Shown: piece after piece, positions 28,301-34,903 of the stretch
Layout: the number at the start of each line of letters is the position of its first letter
How positions within the stretch are numbered: position 1 is the first letter of the stretch
Source: CAYQLY01 sp964418605
GTDB lineage: Bacteria; Bacteroidota; Bacteroidia; Cytophagales; Cyclobacteriaceae
NCBI GenBank assembly: GCA_964418605.1
Contig: CAYQLY010000015.1
Coordinates: forward strand, 1-48,886
Length of the DNA stretch: 48,886 nucleotides
Direction of reading: 5' to 3'
Position numbers and translations under genes: made by a program
The notes under the pieces: model-generated
Databases searched by the model: none
What the model saw: the letters and a program-made list of their open reading frames with translations, nothing else
Told to the model about the DNA's origin: nothing

Positions 28301-28370
28301 TGTGCTGGAAGAAATTAATGTCAATCCAAATATTTATTATTTGAGTAAGGTTAGAAATAGTGAAAAGTAA
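25317..28370 (+). CDS. actB: Alternative complex III subunit ActB, molybdopterin-oxidoreductase-like Fe-S protein
   Basis: The large Fe-S subunit of ACIII, 1017 residues. It starts with a twin-arginine-type signal (PNRRDFLKLMGFSLAAVSL, about 39-57) whose end, LASC, is also a lipobox. A long region related to molybdopterin oxidoreductases follows; in ACIII this part carries no Mo cofactor. The C-terminal quarter holds the NrfC/DmsB-like ferredoxin domain: CTGCGACTIACQ (from 772), CQHCNNAPCETVCP (839), CIGTRYCANNCP (871) and CSMC...CASSCP (930 onward). It passes electrons from quinol oxidation to the haem subunits. Confidence 0.95.
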   Translation: MSKKYWKGLEELTNDPEFVKHANKEFYDFDKSIEEESSPNRRDFLKLMGFSLAAVSLASCEAPVKKAIPFLNKPEEIDPSVANYYASTYVDGGDYCSILVKTREGRPIKIEGNTLSSVTQGGTSARVQASVLSLYDKQRLKGPMINGKPTSWEELDKQITARLEGYKHDGASIYIISNTLMSPSTQSVIADFVKKYSGAEHITYDPYSYYAITKANKESFGRPVIPSYDFSKAHVIVSFSADFLGTWLSPIEFSKQYAKTRKVGSSKKTMSRHFQFESTLTLTGANADYRVAIKPSQEGLVISKLYNLIAAKAGKALLSTPDIKVNHLDLAATNLWDNKGASLVVSSSQDPHVQQIVNAINHLLQNYTSTIDITTPTYQKQGNDEAMARFVDHAEGVGVIIFYNANPVYDHPLGEKLAVALKSKDAGGPLTISFSDRVDETTALCQFVAPTHHYLESWDDIEVKKGYFSLMQPTISPLFQTRQAQETFLKWSGSSISYYDYIRAYWKTNLFKQQNRFSTFDAFWDKSLHDGVFELKKNNIANSPSLLGDVTSLAQVIASSYYVSNTKPELMLYEKIGIGSGKQSNNPWLQELPDPITKVCWDNYLAVSKKLAVKFDLKQGDIVQLELSPTYKLNLPILIQPGQEEYTLAVAIGYGRTHAGKVGNVVGANVYPLANVSTGTTRFSVFNADIIVKKTGEKRELAQTQTHHTFMGRETIIQETILKEYQKDPQAGRFKPIVSTSEGEKSPQELTLWNTHTYPNHHWVMSIDLNSCTGCGACTIACQAENNVPVVGRDEVLRRREMHWIRIDRYYSSDAQPEDLKGLEEASENPQVVFQPMMCQHCNNAPCETVCPVAATTHSTEGLNQMAYNRCIGTRYCANNCPYKVRRFNWFKYHDNKQFADVNVTMNDDLGKMVLNPDVTVRSRGVMEKCSMCVQRIQEGKLNAKKEKRTVKDGEVITACASSCPSDAIVFGDLNDSESRIAQLLQDEVSGRAYHVLEEINVNPNIYYLSKVRNSEK

Positions 28371-28391
28371 AAAAATTAGTAAATAGTAGTT

Positions 28392-29756
28392 ATGCAAATT
28401 ACCTCATCGATTCGAGAACCATTAGTAACTGGCGGAAAAACAACGAGTGATGTTACCAAAGATGTTTGTCGACAAGTAGAAGGCAAGCCAACAAAATTAT
28501 GGTTTATCGCGCTTGCTATTTCAGTCTCTGTTTTGCTTTTTGGGGCTTATTGTTTATTTATGACATGGTGGGAGGGGCTAGGTGTGTGGGGTCTTAATAA
28601 AACCGTTGGATGGGCTTGGGATATTACAAACTTTGTATGGTGGGTTGGTATTGGACATGCGGGCACCTTGATTTCTGCTATTCTATTGTTGTTTAGGCAA
28701 AAATGGCGAACATCTATTAATAGAGCTGCTGAAGCGATGACCATCTTTGCTGTATTGTGTGCGGCTACATTTATTTTGGCTCATATGGGGCGTCCTTGGT
28801 TGGCTCATTGGGCATTGCCACTTCCTAATACATATGGATCATTATGGGTCAATTTTAACTCACCTCTTGTATGGGATGTTTTTGCTATTAGTACATATCT
28901 AACTGTGTCGTTGGTATTTTGGTATATTGGATTGATTCCTGATTTTGCTACCATACGCGATAGAGCAAAAAGTAAAATGCCTAAGAAGATATACGGTGCA
29001 TTGAGTTTTTCTTGGACAGGTGGCGCTAAAACATGGTCTCGGTATGAGGCAGTTTGTTTAGTATTAGCAGGTTTAGCTACTCCACTCGTTCTTTCGGTAC
29101 ATACGATAGTTAGTTTTGACTTTGCAACTTCTGTTATTCCAGGATGGCATACCACCATTTTCCCTCCTTATTTTGTGGCTGGGGCTATTTTTTCTGGTTT
29201 TGCTATGGTATTGACATTGATGATCATTACCCGTAAGGTATTTAAATTAGAAGACTACATTACGTTAGAGCATATTGAATCCATGAATATCATCATCATT
29301 GTAACTGGATCCATTGTAGGAATTGCTTACATCACGGAACTCTTTATTGCTTGGTATTCTGGTGTGGAGTACGAAATGTATGCCTTTACTAATCGGATCA
29401 CAGGGCCGTATTGGTGGGCGTATTGGACAATGATGACGTGTAATGTTATCTCTCCGCAATTATTTTGGTTTAGAAAAATTCGCCGAAGTATTGCTGCTAC
29501 TTTTGCATTATCTATTGTGGTTAATATTGGCATGTGGTTTGAGCGCTTTGTGATTATAGTCACTTCTCTTCACCGGGATTATATTCCATCGAGCTGGGCG
29601 ATGTTTTACCCTACAATGTATGATATAGGAGATTATCTGTTTTCGTTTGGATTTTTCTTCACGTGCTTTTTATTATTTGCAAAATATTTTCCGGTTATTA
29701 ATATGGCAGAAGTAAAAGGCATCATTAAATCTTCTTCAGGAAAAAATAAAAATTAA
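28392..29756 (+). CDS. actC: Alternative complex III subunit ActC, NrfD/PsrC-like quinol-binding membrane protein
   Basis: A 454-residue integral membrane subunit with about ten transmembrane helices, of the NrfD/PsrC family. Conserved-looking segments include WWEGLGVWGLNKTVGWAWDI, WWVGIGHAGTLISAILLLF, the loop RPWLAHWALPLPN and IVSFDFATSVIPGWHTTIFPPYF. In ACIII, ActC is the subunit expected to bind menaquinol next to the ActB [3Fe-4S] cluster. It follows actB by 21 bp and precedes actD by 7 bp. Confidence 0.95.
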   Translation: MQITSSIREPLVTGGKTTSDVTKDVCRQVEGKPTKLWFIALAISVSVLLFGAYCLFMTWWEGLGVWGLNKTVGWAWDITNFVWWVGIGHAGTLISAILLLFRQKWRTSINRAAEAMTIFAVLCAATFILAHMGRPWLAHWALPLPNTYGSLWVNFNSPLVWDVFAISTYLTVSLVFWYIGLIPDFATIRDRAKSKMPKKIYGALSFSWTGGAKTWSRYEAVCLVLAGLATPLVLSVHTIVSFDFATSVIPGWHTTIFPPYFVAGAIFSGFAMVLTLMIITRKVFKLEDYITLEHIESMNIIIIVTGSIVGIAYITELFIAWYSGVEYEMYAFTNRITGPYWWAYWTMMTCNVISPQLFWFRKIRRSIAATFALSIVVNIGMWFERFVIIVTSLHRDYIPSSWAMFYPTMYDIGDYLFSFGFFFTCFLLFAKYFPVINMAEVKGIIKSSSGKNKN

Positions 29757-29763
29757 TAGAACC

Positions 29764-30303
29764 ATGGAAGTTCATAACGATAAAGAAAAAAAATTTATTC
29801 TTGGCATCTTCGAAGATGAAGATGTTCTTGTAGAGGCAGTAAAAAAGATTCGAGCTGGAGGTGTAAAGATATATGAAGTATTCAGCCCATTTCCTGTTCA
29901 TGGGTTGGATGATGCCCTTGGATATAAACATTCCAAACTCCCAATAGTTGCCTTTTTATTTGGTTTTTTGGGCTGTTCTTTGGCTCTATTTATGCAATTC
30001 TGGATGCTAGGGTTTAATTGGCCTATGATTATAGGCGGAAAACCATATACAGGGTTGCCATTTTTTATCCCTGTTACATTTGAGTCTACTGTGTTGCTGG
30101 CCTCATTAGGAATGGTTACTGTATTTTTTATAGTATCAGATTTGAAACCGTATGGGAAGCCTAAAATATTCGATACTCGTAGTACGGATGATAAACATGT
30201 GGTGGCTATTGATATAGATGATAATACCATGAGTGTAGATCAAATTAAGCAAATTGTACAACATAGTGGCGCTAGTGAAGTTAATCAAAAAGAGTTTGAA
30301 TAA
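29764..30303 (+). CDS. actD: Alternative complex III subunit ActD (DUF3341)
   Basis: A 179-residue DUF3341 protein. The N-terminal soluble part (KKFILGIFEDEDVLVEAVKKIRAGGVKIYEVFSPFPVHGLDDALG) is diagnostic; two transmembrane helices follow (PIVAFLFGFLGCSLALFMQF and FESTVLLASLGMVTVFFIV). It is a structural membrane subunit of ACIII with no known cofactor. The gene lies between actC and actE with gaps of 7 bp. Confidence 0.95.
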   Translation: MEVHNDKEKKFILGIFEDEDVLVEAVKKIRAGGVKIYEVFSPFPVHGLDDALGYKHSKLPIVAFLFGFLGCSLALFMQFWMLGFNWPMIIGGKPYTGLPFFIPVTFESTVLLASLGMVTVFFIVSDLKPYGKPKIFDTRSTDDKHVVAIDIDDNTMSVDQIKQIVQHSGASEVNQKEFE

Positions 30304-30310
30304 ATTTTTT

Positions 30311-30967
30311 ATGAATCGGATATATCGTATTTTTTGTATTGGAGTAATAGGAAGCATCGTTTTATTGGCTTCTTGCCGGAAAAAGAATAGCCCTGGAGTA
30401 GAGTTTGCTCCTAATATGTACCACTCTGTGGCTTATGAACCTCTTTCGCAGATTACAGATACAGATGCCGGATGGTGGATGCGCTCTAATGATAAAGATA
30501 CAGGAGAATTTTTTAACTCGAATATTCATAATCCTCATCATATGAATATGCGTGATCCTGTAAAAGGAACCATTCCTCGGAGGAGCTTTACGTCTGGTTC
30601 TGATAGTGTATCAACTACGTATTTTATGTCCAAACATATTCATCCGGATAGCCTAGCTATTGCTGCGAAGATGCTTAAAAATCCATTACAACCAACAGAT
30701 TTAAATTTAGAAAGTGGCAAATTGTTATACACTAGCTTTTGTTCTCACTGTCATGGTGAAAATGGTAAAGGTGATGGTGAGGTTGGAAAAATATATAAAG
30801 GGGTACCTTCGTATAGTGCAGGGCAAACAGCCAAACTACCAGCAGGGCATATTTATCATGTGATCACGCATGGAATTAGGCGTATGTGGCCGCATGGTTC
30901 ACAAATCAGCCCAGAAGATCGATGGAAAATTGTTTTATATGTACAGACTTTACAAAAACAGCAGTAA
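30311..30967 (+). CDS. actE: Alternative complex III subunit ActE, monohaem cytochrome c lipoprotein
   Basis: A 218-residue c-type cytochrome. ATG at 30311 gives a lipoprotein signal, MNRIYRIFCIGVIGSIVLLASC, with Cys22 as lipidation site; the frame stays open back into actD but a start there would lose this signal. A single haem motif CSHCH is followed by GENGKGDGEVGKIYKGVPSY, and a probable distal Met in RRMWPHGSQI. The N-terminal part (NMYHSVAYEPLSQI, NPHHMNMRDPVKGTIPR) is typical of ActE. It is thought to hand electrons to downstream acceptors. Confidence 0.93.
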   Translation: MNRIYRIFCIGVIGSIVLLASCRKKNSPGVEFAPNMYHSVAYEPLSQITDTDAGWWMRSNDKDTGEFFNSNIHNPHHMNMRDPVKGTIPRRSFTSGSDSVSTTYFMSKHIHPDSLAIAAKMLKNPLQPTDLNLESGKLLYTSFCSHCHGENGKGDGEVGKIYKGVPSYSAGQTAKLPAGHIYHVITHGIRRMWPHGSQISPEDRWKIVLYVQTLQKQQ

Positions 30968-30973
30968 GACATT

Positions 30974-32383
30974 ATGCATGAACATCATTATAATTTAGAA
31001 GAAAAATTTGACTTTACATCTAAGCTCAAAAAAAAGATTGGAGTAGTAGCGTTAGTTGGAGTTGTATTATTTGGATTGGGAGTTTTCCTATCCAGCTTGA
31101 GTGAGCATAAAAAAGAGCACCATATAAGCGAACAATCATCATCGTCTCATCATGAGGCATCTACTGTATTCCCTAATCAAGCCACTCCTCACTCCAAAGG
31201 AGAAGCATTACTTTATGAAAAAGCATATGCGAAAACTATCCAAGAAGGAGAGAAGAATTCTGAACATCATCCTACAGAACATCATACCCCCAACTGGATT
31301 AAAAGAATATTTGCAGATCTATGGATCAATAATGTATTTTTTGCAGGTATAGGGCTTATTGGCGTATTTTTTTATGCCATTCAGTATGTTGTTCGTGCAG
31401 GTTGGTCAGCAAGCATTATTCGCGTGCCTATGGCATTAGGAAATTGGTTACCTATTGCAGGTATTCTGATGTTAGGTATTTTTTTAGTAGGTCATCATGA
31501 TCTTTTTCATTGGACACATATGTATCTGTACGATAAAAACGATCCTCGGTATGATGCTATTATTGATGGAAAAAAAACGTATTTAAATTTGCCTTTTTAT
31601 CTTATTCGAATGGTTCTTTGTTTTGGATTATGGTTTTTACTCTATCGTTTTTTGAGAAAACAATCGCTACAAGAAGATTTGAACCCTGATTTGAAGTTTC
31701 ATAAAAAAAGTATACGATTGGCTGCTGTATTCTTAATTATTTTTGCCATCACATCAGCTGTTTCAGCATGGGACTGGATTTTATCTATTGATACACATTG
31801 GTTTAGTACGATGTTTGGATGGTATGTATTTGCAAGTTGGTTTGTATCAGGCATTGCCATTATTACATTGCTGATTCTATTTTTAAAAGAAAGAGGATAT
31901 CTTCAAATGGTTAACCATAACCATTTGCATGATTTGGGTAAGTTCTTATTTGCGTTTAGTATTTTTTGGACTTATGTTTGGTTTGCACAGTTCATGTTGA
32001 TCTATTATGCCAATATTCCTGAGGAAGGTGTTTATTTTTTCCAACGGTTGATGAGTGATCGGTATGCTCCTATATTCTTTATTAACCTTATCCTAAACTT
32101 TTTCCTTCCATTTTTAGTCTTGATGACACGTGATGCGAAGCGTCAGGCGATCTTCTTAAAGATAGTTTGTACGATCATATTAGTTGGTCATTGGCTTGAT
32201 TTTTATTTGATGGTAACACCTGGTGTTATGCAACAGTCTGGCGGATTCGGATTCATGGAGATTGGCTCCGCGATTGTATTTGGATGTGCTTTCTTATGGA
32301 TGGCTTTGAGCTCATTAGCTAAAGTTCCATTACTAGCTAAAAATCATCCGATGATGGAGGAAAGCTTACATCATCATATTTAA
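30974..32383 (+). CDS. actF: Alternative complex III subunit ActF, NrfD-like membrane protein
   Basis: A 469-residue second NrfD-like membrane subunit, paralogous to ActC, with about ten transmembrane helices. A His-rich N-terminal segment containing one membrane span precedes the core. Diagnostic stretches include YVVRAGWSASIIRVPMALGNWLP, SAWDWILSIDTHWFSTMFGWYVF and WFAQFMLIYYANIPEEG. It is the last act gene and is followed by a strong terminator. No cytochrome oxidase genes follow. Confidence 0.95.
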   Translation: MHEHHYNLEEKFDFTSKLKKKIGVVALVGVVLFGLGVFLSSLSEHKKEHHISEQSSSSHHEASTVFPNQATPHSKGEALLYEKAYAKTIQEGEKNSEHHPTEHHTPNWIKRIFADLWINNVFFAGIGLIGVFFYAIQYVVRAGWSASIIRVPMALGNWLPIAGILMLGIFLVGHHDLFHWTHMYLYDKNDPRYDAIIDGKKTYLNLPFYLIRMVLCFGLWFLLYRFLRKQSLQEDLNPDLKFHKKSIRLAAVFLIIFAITSAVSAWDWILSIDTHWFSTMFGWYVFASWFVSGIAIITLLILFLKERGYLQMVNHNHLHDLGKFLFAFSIFWTYVWFAQFMLIYYANIPEEGVYFFQRLMSDRYAPIFFINLILNFFLPFLVLMTRDAKRQAIFLKIVCTIILVGHWLDFYLMVTPGVMQQSGGFGFMEIGSAIVFGCAFLWMALSSLAKVPLLAKNHPMMEESLHHHI

Positions 32384-32413
32384 AAAAATATAAAGTACTT
32401 ATTAGTGATATAT

Positions 32414-32451
32414 AAAAATAAAAGGCAGAAAATTTTCCGCCTTTTATTTTT
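32414..32451 (+). terminator. Intrinsic terminator of the ACIII operon
   Basis: AAAAATAAAAGGC (from 32414) pairs with GCCTTTTATTTTT (ending 32451), with further pairing inside the loop (GAA/TTC). The 3' arm doubles as the T-tract. It begins 31 bp after the actF stop codon. Confidence 0.8.
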
Positions 32452-32527
32452 ATTAATTTATGTTTCTTCTAAATAGAGTAACTATAATGCAGTGTTATAA
32501 GTTATGCTTATATTGATTACATAAACT

Positions 32528-32577
32528 TAATTATTTCGCCCTTGTTGGTCTTATGACCAACAAGGGCGAAATAATTA
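32528..32577. repeat. Perfect 23-bp inverted repeat with 4-nt loop
   Basis: The left arm (32528-32550, starts TAATTATTTCGCCC) and right arm (32555-32577) are exact reverse complements over 23 bp around the loop TTAT. There is no strong T-tract on either side, so it is not a standard terminator. It stands in the 454-bp gene-poor stretch between actF and the orphan secreted gene. It could be a mobile palindrome, a structured RNA or a protein-binding site. An ATG in the loop opens a 37-codon frame ending at 32666, not believed to be a gene. Confidence 0.85.
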
Positions 32578-32647
32578 CTTTTCCAGTATATGCGGTTACG
32601 GAAAAATTAAAATGTGATATAGAAAATAATAATTTATTAGGCATACC

Positions 32648-32770
32648 CGCTAGCGCGCATTTATAACGCGTGCGGCATGGGAAATTAAAATTTAATTACC
32701 ATAAATAAAGATGATTTAAAAAAATAGCAATACCAATTTCAGTTATTACGTCGTGTGCAAGACAGACATT
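32648..32770. repeat. Degenerate ~122-bp repeat, copy 1
   Basis: Begins CGCTAGCGCGCATTTATAAC and ends GTGCAAGACAGACATT. It aligns over its whole length with 33683-33803. The last 36 bases of the two copies differ at one position; the first 60 are more diverged. The 5' end holds an imperfect palindrome, GCGCGCATT-TAT-AACGCGTGC. It lies upstream of the orphan secreted gene. No open reading frame spans it, so it looks like a non-coding, REP/MITE-like element. Confidence 0.75.
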
Positions 32771-32837
32771 TAGAGTTATAAGAAGATAGTAGAGTAGTAG
32801 ATTGTATTTTTATATTCTTAGAAAATATTATATTTAT

Positions 32838-33518
32838 ATGATCTGTGATACTGGTATTAAGAAACTGGATGTGAAAACAACAACACTATTTATAGTTTTT
32901 CAATTTATAGGATTAGCACTATCCGCTCAGACTTTATTTGATATGTATTTAATGCTCCCGGAGAAAGTTGGTCCCGTGGATAAGTTAACTAGAGAGTTAA
33001 TGATTAATAACTATAAAATAGGGAATAAAAATATAGATACCACTACTTCTTATCGTTTTGATAAAGTAGATGAAGATAATGGATTTTTAGGTATTACTAA
33101 GGGCGATATAAATAATGAAGACGAAGCAGCATGGAGCGACATGTGCTATTGGAATCTTAAAAAGAAAAAACTTATTGCTATTTCCTTTGTCGAATGTGAT
33201 CCTGCTTGCGATATGATTCAATTTAAATTTTTTATTCTAAAAAACAATAAACTGTATGAGCAGAGTATCGATGATATTATTCCGGGGTATAATACAATTT
33301 ATGACGATTTTATAAAAGATGAAAAAACTAGAGATAGGATTAGTAAAATGGATATTAGTAATGCAGGTATTCTATTCGATCTGCCTCGAGAAGGGAAAGA
33401 TATTATTGTTAGTTATTATAGTGATGCGGATACCCCTGAATTTATCAAAGGCAATAGAATGTTATTGAAATGGCAAAATGGAAAGTTTATTAAGGATAAG
33501 ATATTTTGGGGTGAATGA
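32838..33518 (+). CDS. Hypothetical secreted protein (orphan between repeats)
   Basis: Not recognised. ATG at 32838 gives 226 residues; a GTG at 32871 gives a cleaner signal peptide (VKTTTLFIVFQFIGLALSA, then Gln), and the frame is open upstream to a TTG at 32802. The mature part starts TLFDMYLMLPEKVGPVDKLT and is soluble, acidic and Lys-rich, with CDPACDM as the only close cysteine pair. The 'LFxxMLPE' start vaguely recalls small secreted Bacteroidota families such as DUF3256, but that is weak. Direct repeats flank the gene (32648-32770 and 33683-33803), suggesting an accessory insertion. Confidence 0.65.
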   Translation: MICDTGIKKLDVKTTTLFIVFQFIGLALSAQTLFDMYLMLPEKVGPVDKLTRELMINNYKIGNKNIDTTTSYRFDKVDEDNGFLGITKGDINNEDEAAWSDMCYWNLKKKKLIAISFVECDPACDMIQFKFFILKNNKLYEQSIDDIIPGYNTIYDDFIKDEKTRDRISKMDISNAGILFDLPREGKDIIVSYYSDADTPEFIKGNRMLLKWQNGKFIKDKIFWGE

Positions 33519-33566
33519 GTTTGGAAGTTTTGTATCTCTATGAATAGGTAATAAATTTTGTAAAGA

Positions 33567-33683
33567 CTATAAAATTATTCGTGATAAAATACTTGTTCCT
33601 AGCGTTACCTCATCGGGATATTCTAACTCCCCTCCAATTGGAATGCCTCTTGCAATAGTAGAAGTGTGTATGTTCATCTCCAC
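33567..33683 (-). pseudogene. recR: Remnant of recR (C-terminal ~38 codons)
   Basis: Translated on the minus strand from about 33683 to the stop at 33567-33569, this reads VEMNIHTSTIARGIPIGG, then ELEYPDEVTLGTSILSRII. That is the conserved C-terminal end of the recombination mediator RecR (TxxARGxPxGGxLEYxDExTLGxSI). Everything upstream, including the zinc finger and Toprim domain, is missing; the frame runs straight into repeat copy 2. No internal stop interrupts the remnant, so the loss may be recent or the fragment was carried here. An intact recR may exist elsewhere. Confidence 0.75.
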
Positions 33684-33803
33684 GCTAGCACATGTTTATA
33701 ACGCATGCAGCATTGGAAATGGAAATTTGAAATATAAATAAATATGATTAAAAAAAACAGCAATACTAATTTCAGTTATTACCTCGTGTGCAAGACAGAC
33801 ATT
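33683..33803. repeat. Degenerate ~122-bp repeat, copy 2
   Basis: Second copy of the element at 32648-32770, in the same orientation, about 1.03 kb downstream. It starts CGCTAGCACATGTTTATAAC and ends GTGCAAGACAGACATT. It abuts the recR remnant on the left and, six bases after its right end, the perfect palindrome at 33810-33836. The remainder of the gap 33519-33866 holds nothing else that can be recognised. Confidence 0.75.
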
Positions 33804-33809
33804 CAAAAA

Positions 33810-33836
33810 CTGGTACGCGTTGCAAACGCGTACCAG
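33810..33836. repeat. Perfect palindrome, 12-bp arms (REP-like; may act as terminator)
   Basis: CTGGTACGCGTT (33810-33821), loop GCA, AACGCGTACCAG (33825-33836). The ACGCGTT/AACGCGT core recurs in degenerate form at the start of both ~122-bp repeats. Read on the minus strand the hairpin is followed by TTTTTG and lies 30 bp beyond the phosphodiesterase stop, so it could also terminate that gene. REP-like identity is inferred from the compact GC-rich palindrome in an AT-rich, non-coding setting. Confidence 0.65.
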
Positions 33837-33866
33837 CAGGGGGACAACCCCAACTTTTTATTTTCA

Positions 33867-34382
33867 TTATTGCTGACCTATCTTTCCTCTTTTTCCTAAT
33901 TCAATTAATTTCATTGCAGTTATTTTTTTATTTGTAATCTCTAGTGTGATGATTGTTTTTATGTTGTGAAATCCCTCATTTCCGGCAGCACCTGGGTTGA
34001 TGTAGATGAGATTATTATTTTTTGTATCTGTAACTACACGAGGAATATGAGAGTGGCCACATACGAGTAGGTGAGGATATTCTTCTTTCAGTAATAGTTT
34101 AACTTTTTTAGTATAATAAGGAGGCTTGCCTGCGATATGAATCAAAAGTATTTTAAGTCCCTCGCATCTGAATAAATAATTTTCTGGAAATGATCGTTGA
34201 ATAATTTGATCATCAATATTGCCATGCACAACCCTAACTATACTGCAAACTTTTTGAAGCTGATCAATAATTTCGATTTTCCCGATATCTCCTGCATGCC
34301 ATATCTCATCACAATCTTGAAAATACTCTAGGCAAGATTTGTCTAAACTACCATGAGTGTCAGCTAATATACCTATTTTCAT
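33867..34382 (-). CDS. YfcE/MJ0936-family metallophosphoesterase
   Basis: A 171-residue calcineurin-like phosphodiesterase. All five metal-binding motifs are visible: D-x-H in LADTHGS, GDIG in HAGDIGK, GN in VVHGNID, a His in LLIHIAGKP, and GHSH in VCGHSHIPR. The short length and order match the YfcE/MJ0936 family, which hydrolyses phosphodiesters in vitro. Physiological substrate unknown. The gene stands alone on the minus strand; a hairpin separates it from the lipoprotein gene upstream. Confidence 0.93.
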   Translation of the reverse strand: MKIGILADTHGSLDKSCLEYFQDCDEIWHAGDIGKIEIIDQLQKVCSIVRVVHGNIDDQIIQRSFPENYLFRCEGLKILLIHIAGKPPYYTKKVKLLLKEEYPHLLVCGHSHIPRVVTDTKNNNLIYINPGAAGNEGFHNIKTIITLEITNKKITAMKLIELGKRGKIGQQ

Positions 34383-34400
34383 TTTTTAATATAAAAAATA

Positions 34401-34431
34401 AACGAGAGAATAAGTTTTATATTCTCTCGTT
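34401..34431 (-). terminator. Terminator downstream of the lipocalin-like lipoprotein gene
   Basis: AACGAGAGAAT (34401-34411) and ATTCTCTCGTT (34421-34431) form an 11-bp perfect stem with a 9-nt loop. On the minus strand it is followed by TTTATTTTTTAT, so it ends transcription coming from the lipoprotein gene. Confidence 0.75.
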
Positions 34432-34458
34432 ATTATACTAGGTATAAAATTAAAAAGA

Positions 34459-34845
34459 TTAATCTAGCTTTTCAAAATCCATTTCGATTTGATTATTACG
34501 GTTTCGTCGATCACTTATAGAAAGAATTATCTTTTTATCACTTATTTCTTTGATTCGTGCGCTATCTGTAAGCGTGTCTAGAGTACTGATAATCCATTCA
34601 TCTTTTAATGTATAAGTTCCTTTTACTACACTGTCAGAGTTTTGTGTTGAATTAATCATTTGCCCATCAGGTAAAAACTCAATAGTCATCCATTTCAAAT
34701 CCTCTTTTGTTATTTTTAAATTGTTTGTTCGTATTTCAACACCTTGCCATTTGCCAAGGAGTATTTTCTTTTTTGATCTTTTGCAGCCACTACTAATAAT
34801 TAGCAGTACAAAAAATAAAGCTAATAATGTATGCGTTTTTTTCAT
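34459..34845 (-). CDS. Lipocalin-like lipoprotein
   Basis: A 128-residue lipoprotein. The signal MKKTHTLLALFFVLLIISSGC ends in a clear lipobox (Cys21). The mature part starts with a basic KRSKKK stretch, then LLGKWQGVEI, the Gly-x-Trp start typical of lipocalin-like domains. A series of strands follows: WMTIEFLPDGQMI, VVKGTYTLKDEWI, and ARIKEISDKKIIL. Such small proteins are common in Bacteroidota and have no assigned function. Confidence 0.8.
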   Translation of the reverse strand: MKKTHTLLALFFVLLIISSGCKRSKKKILLGKWQGVEIRTNNLKITKEDLKWMTIEFLPDGQMINSTQNSDSVVKGTYTLKDEWIISTLDTLTDSARIKEISDKKIILSISDRRNRNNQIEMDFEKLD

Positions 34846-34903
34846 ATAATTTCCAGTATGTTTAAATATAGTCTTAAAGATAATTAAATTACATAAAGAA
34901 TTG

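Noticed and set aside
30254..30310. Upstream start for actE overlapping actD
   Set aside because: It adds 19 residues in front of a complete lipoprotein signal peptide; ATG at 30311 places the lipobox Cys at a normal position and gives the 7-bp gap typical of this operon.
28547..30357. Several minus-strand open frames of 60-120 codons inside the act operon
   Set aside because: They lie entirely inside well-supported act genes, resemble no family, and are compositional shadows of the membrane-protein coding strand.
32553..32666. 37-codon ORF starting in the loop of the 23-bp inverted repeat, as a gene
   Set aside because: Short, starts inside a palindrome, ends inside a repeat, and the opposite strand is equally open. 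No recognisable family or ribosome-binding context. Kept only as a possible remnant.
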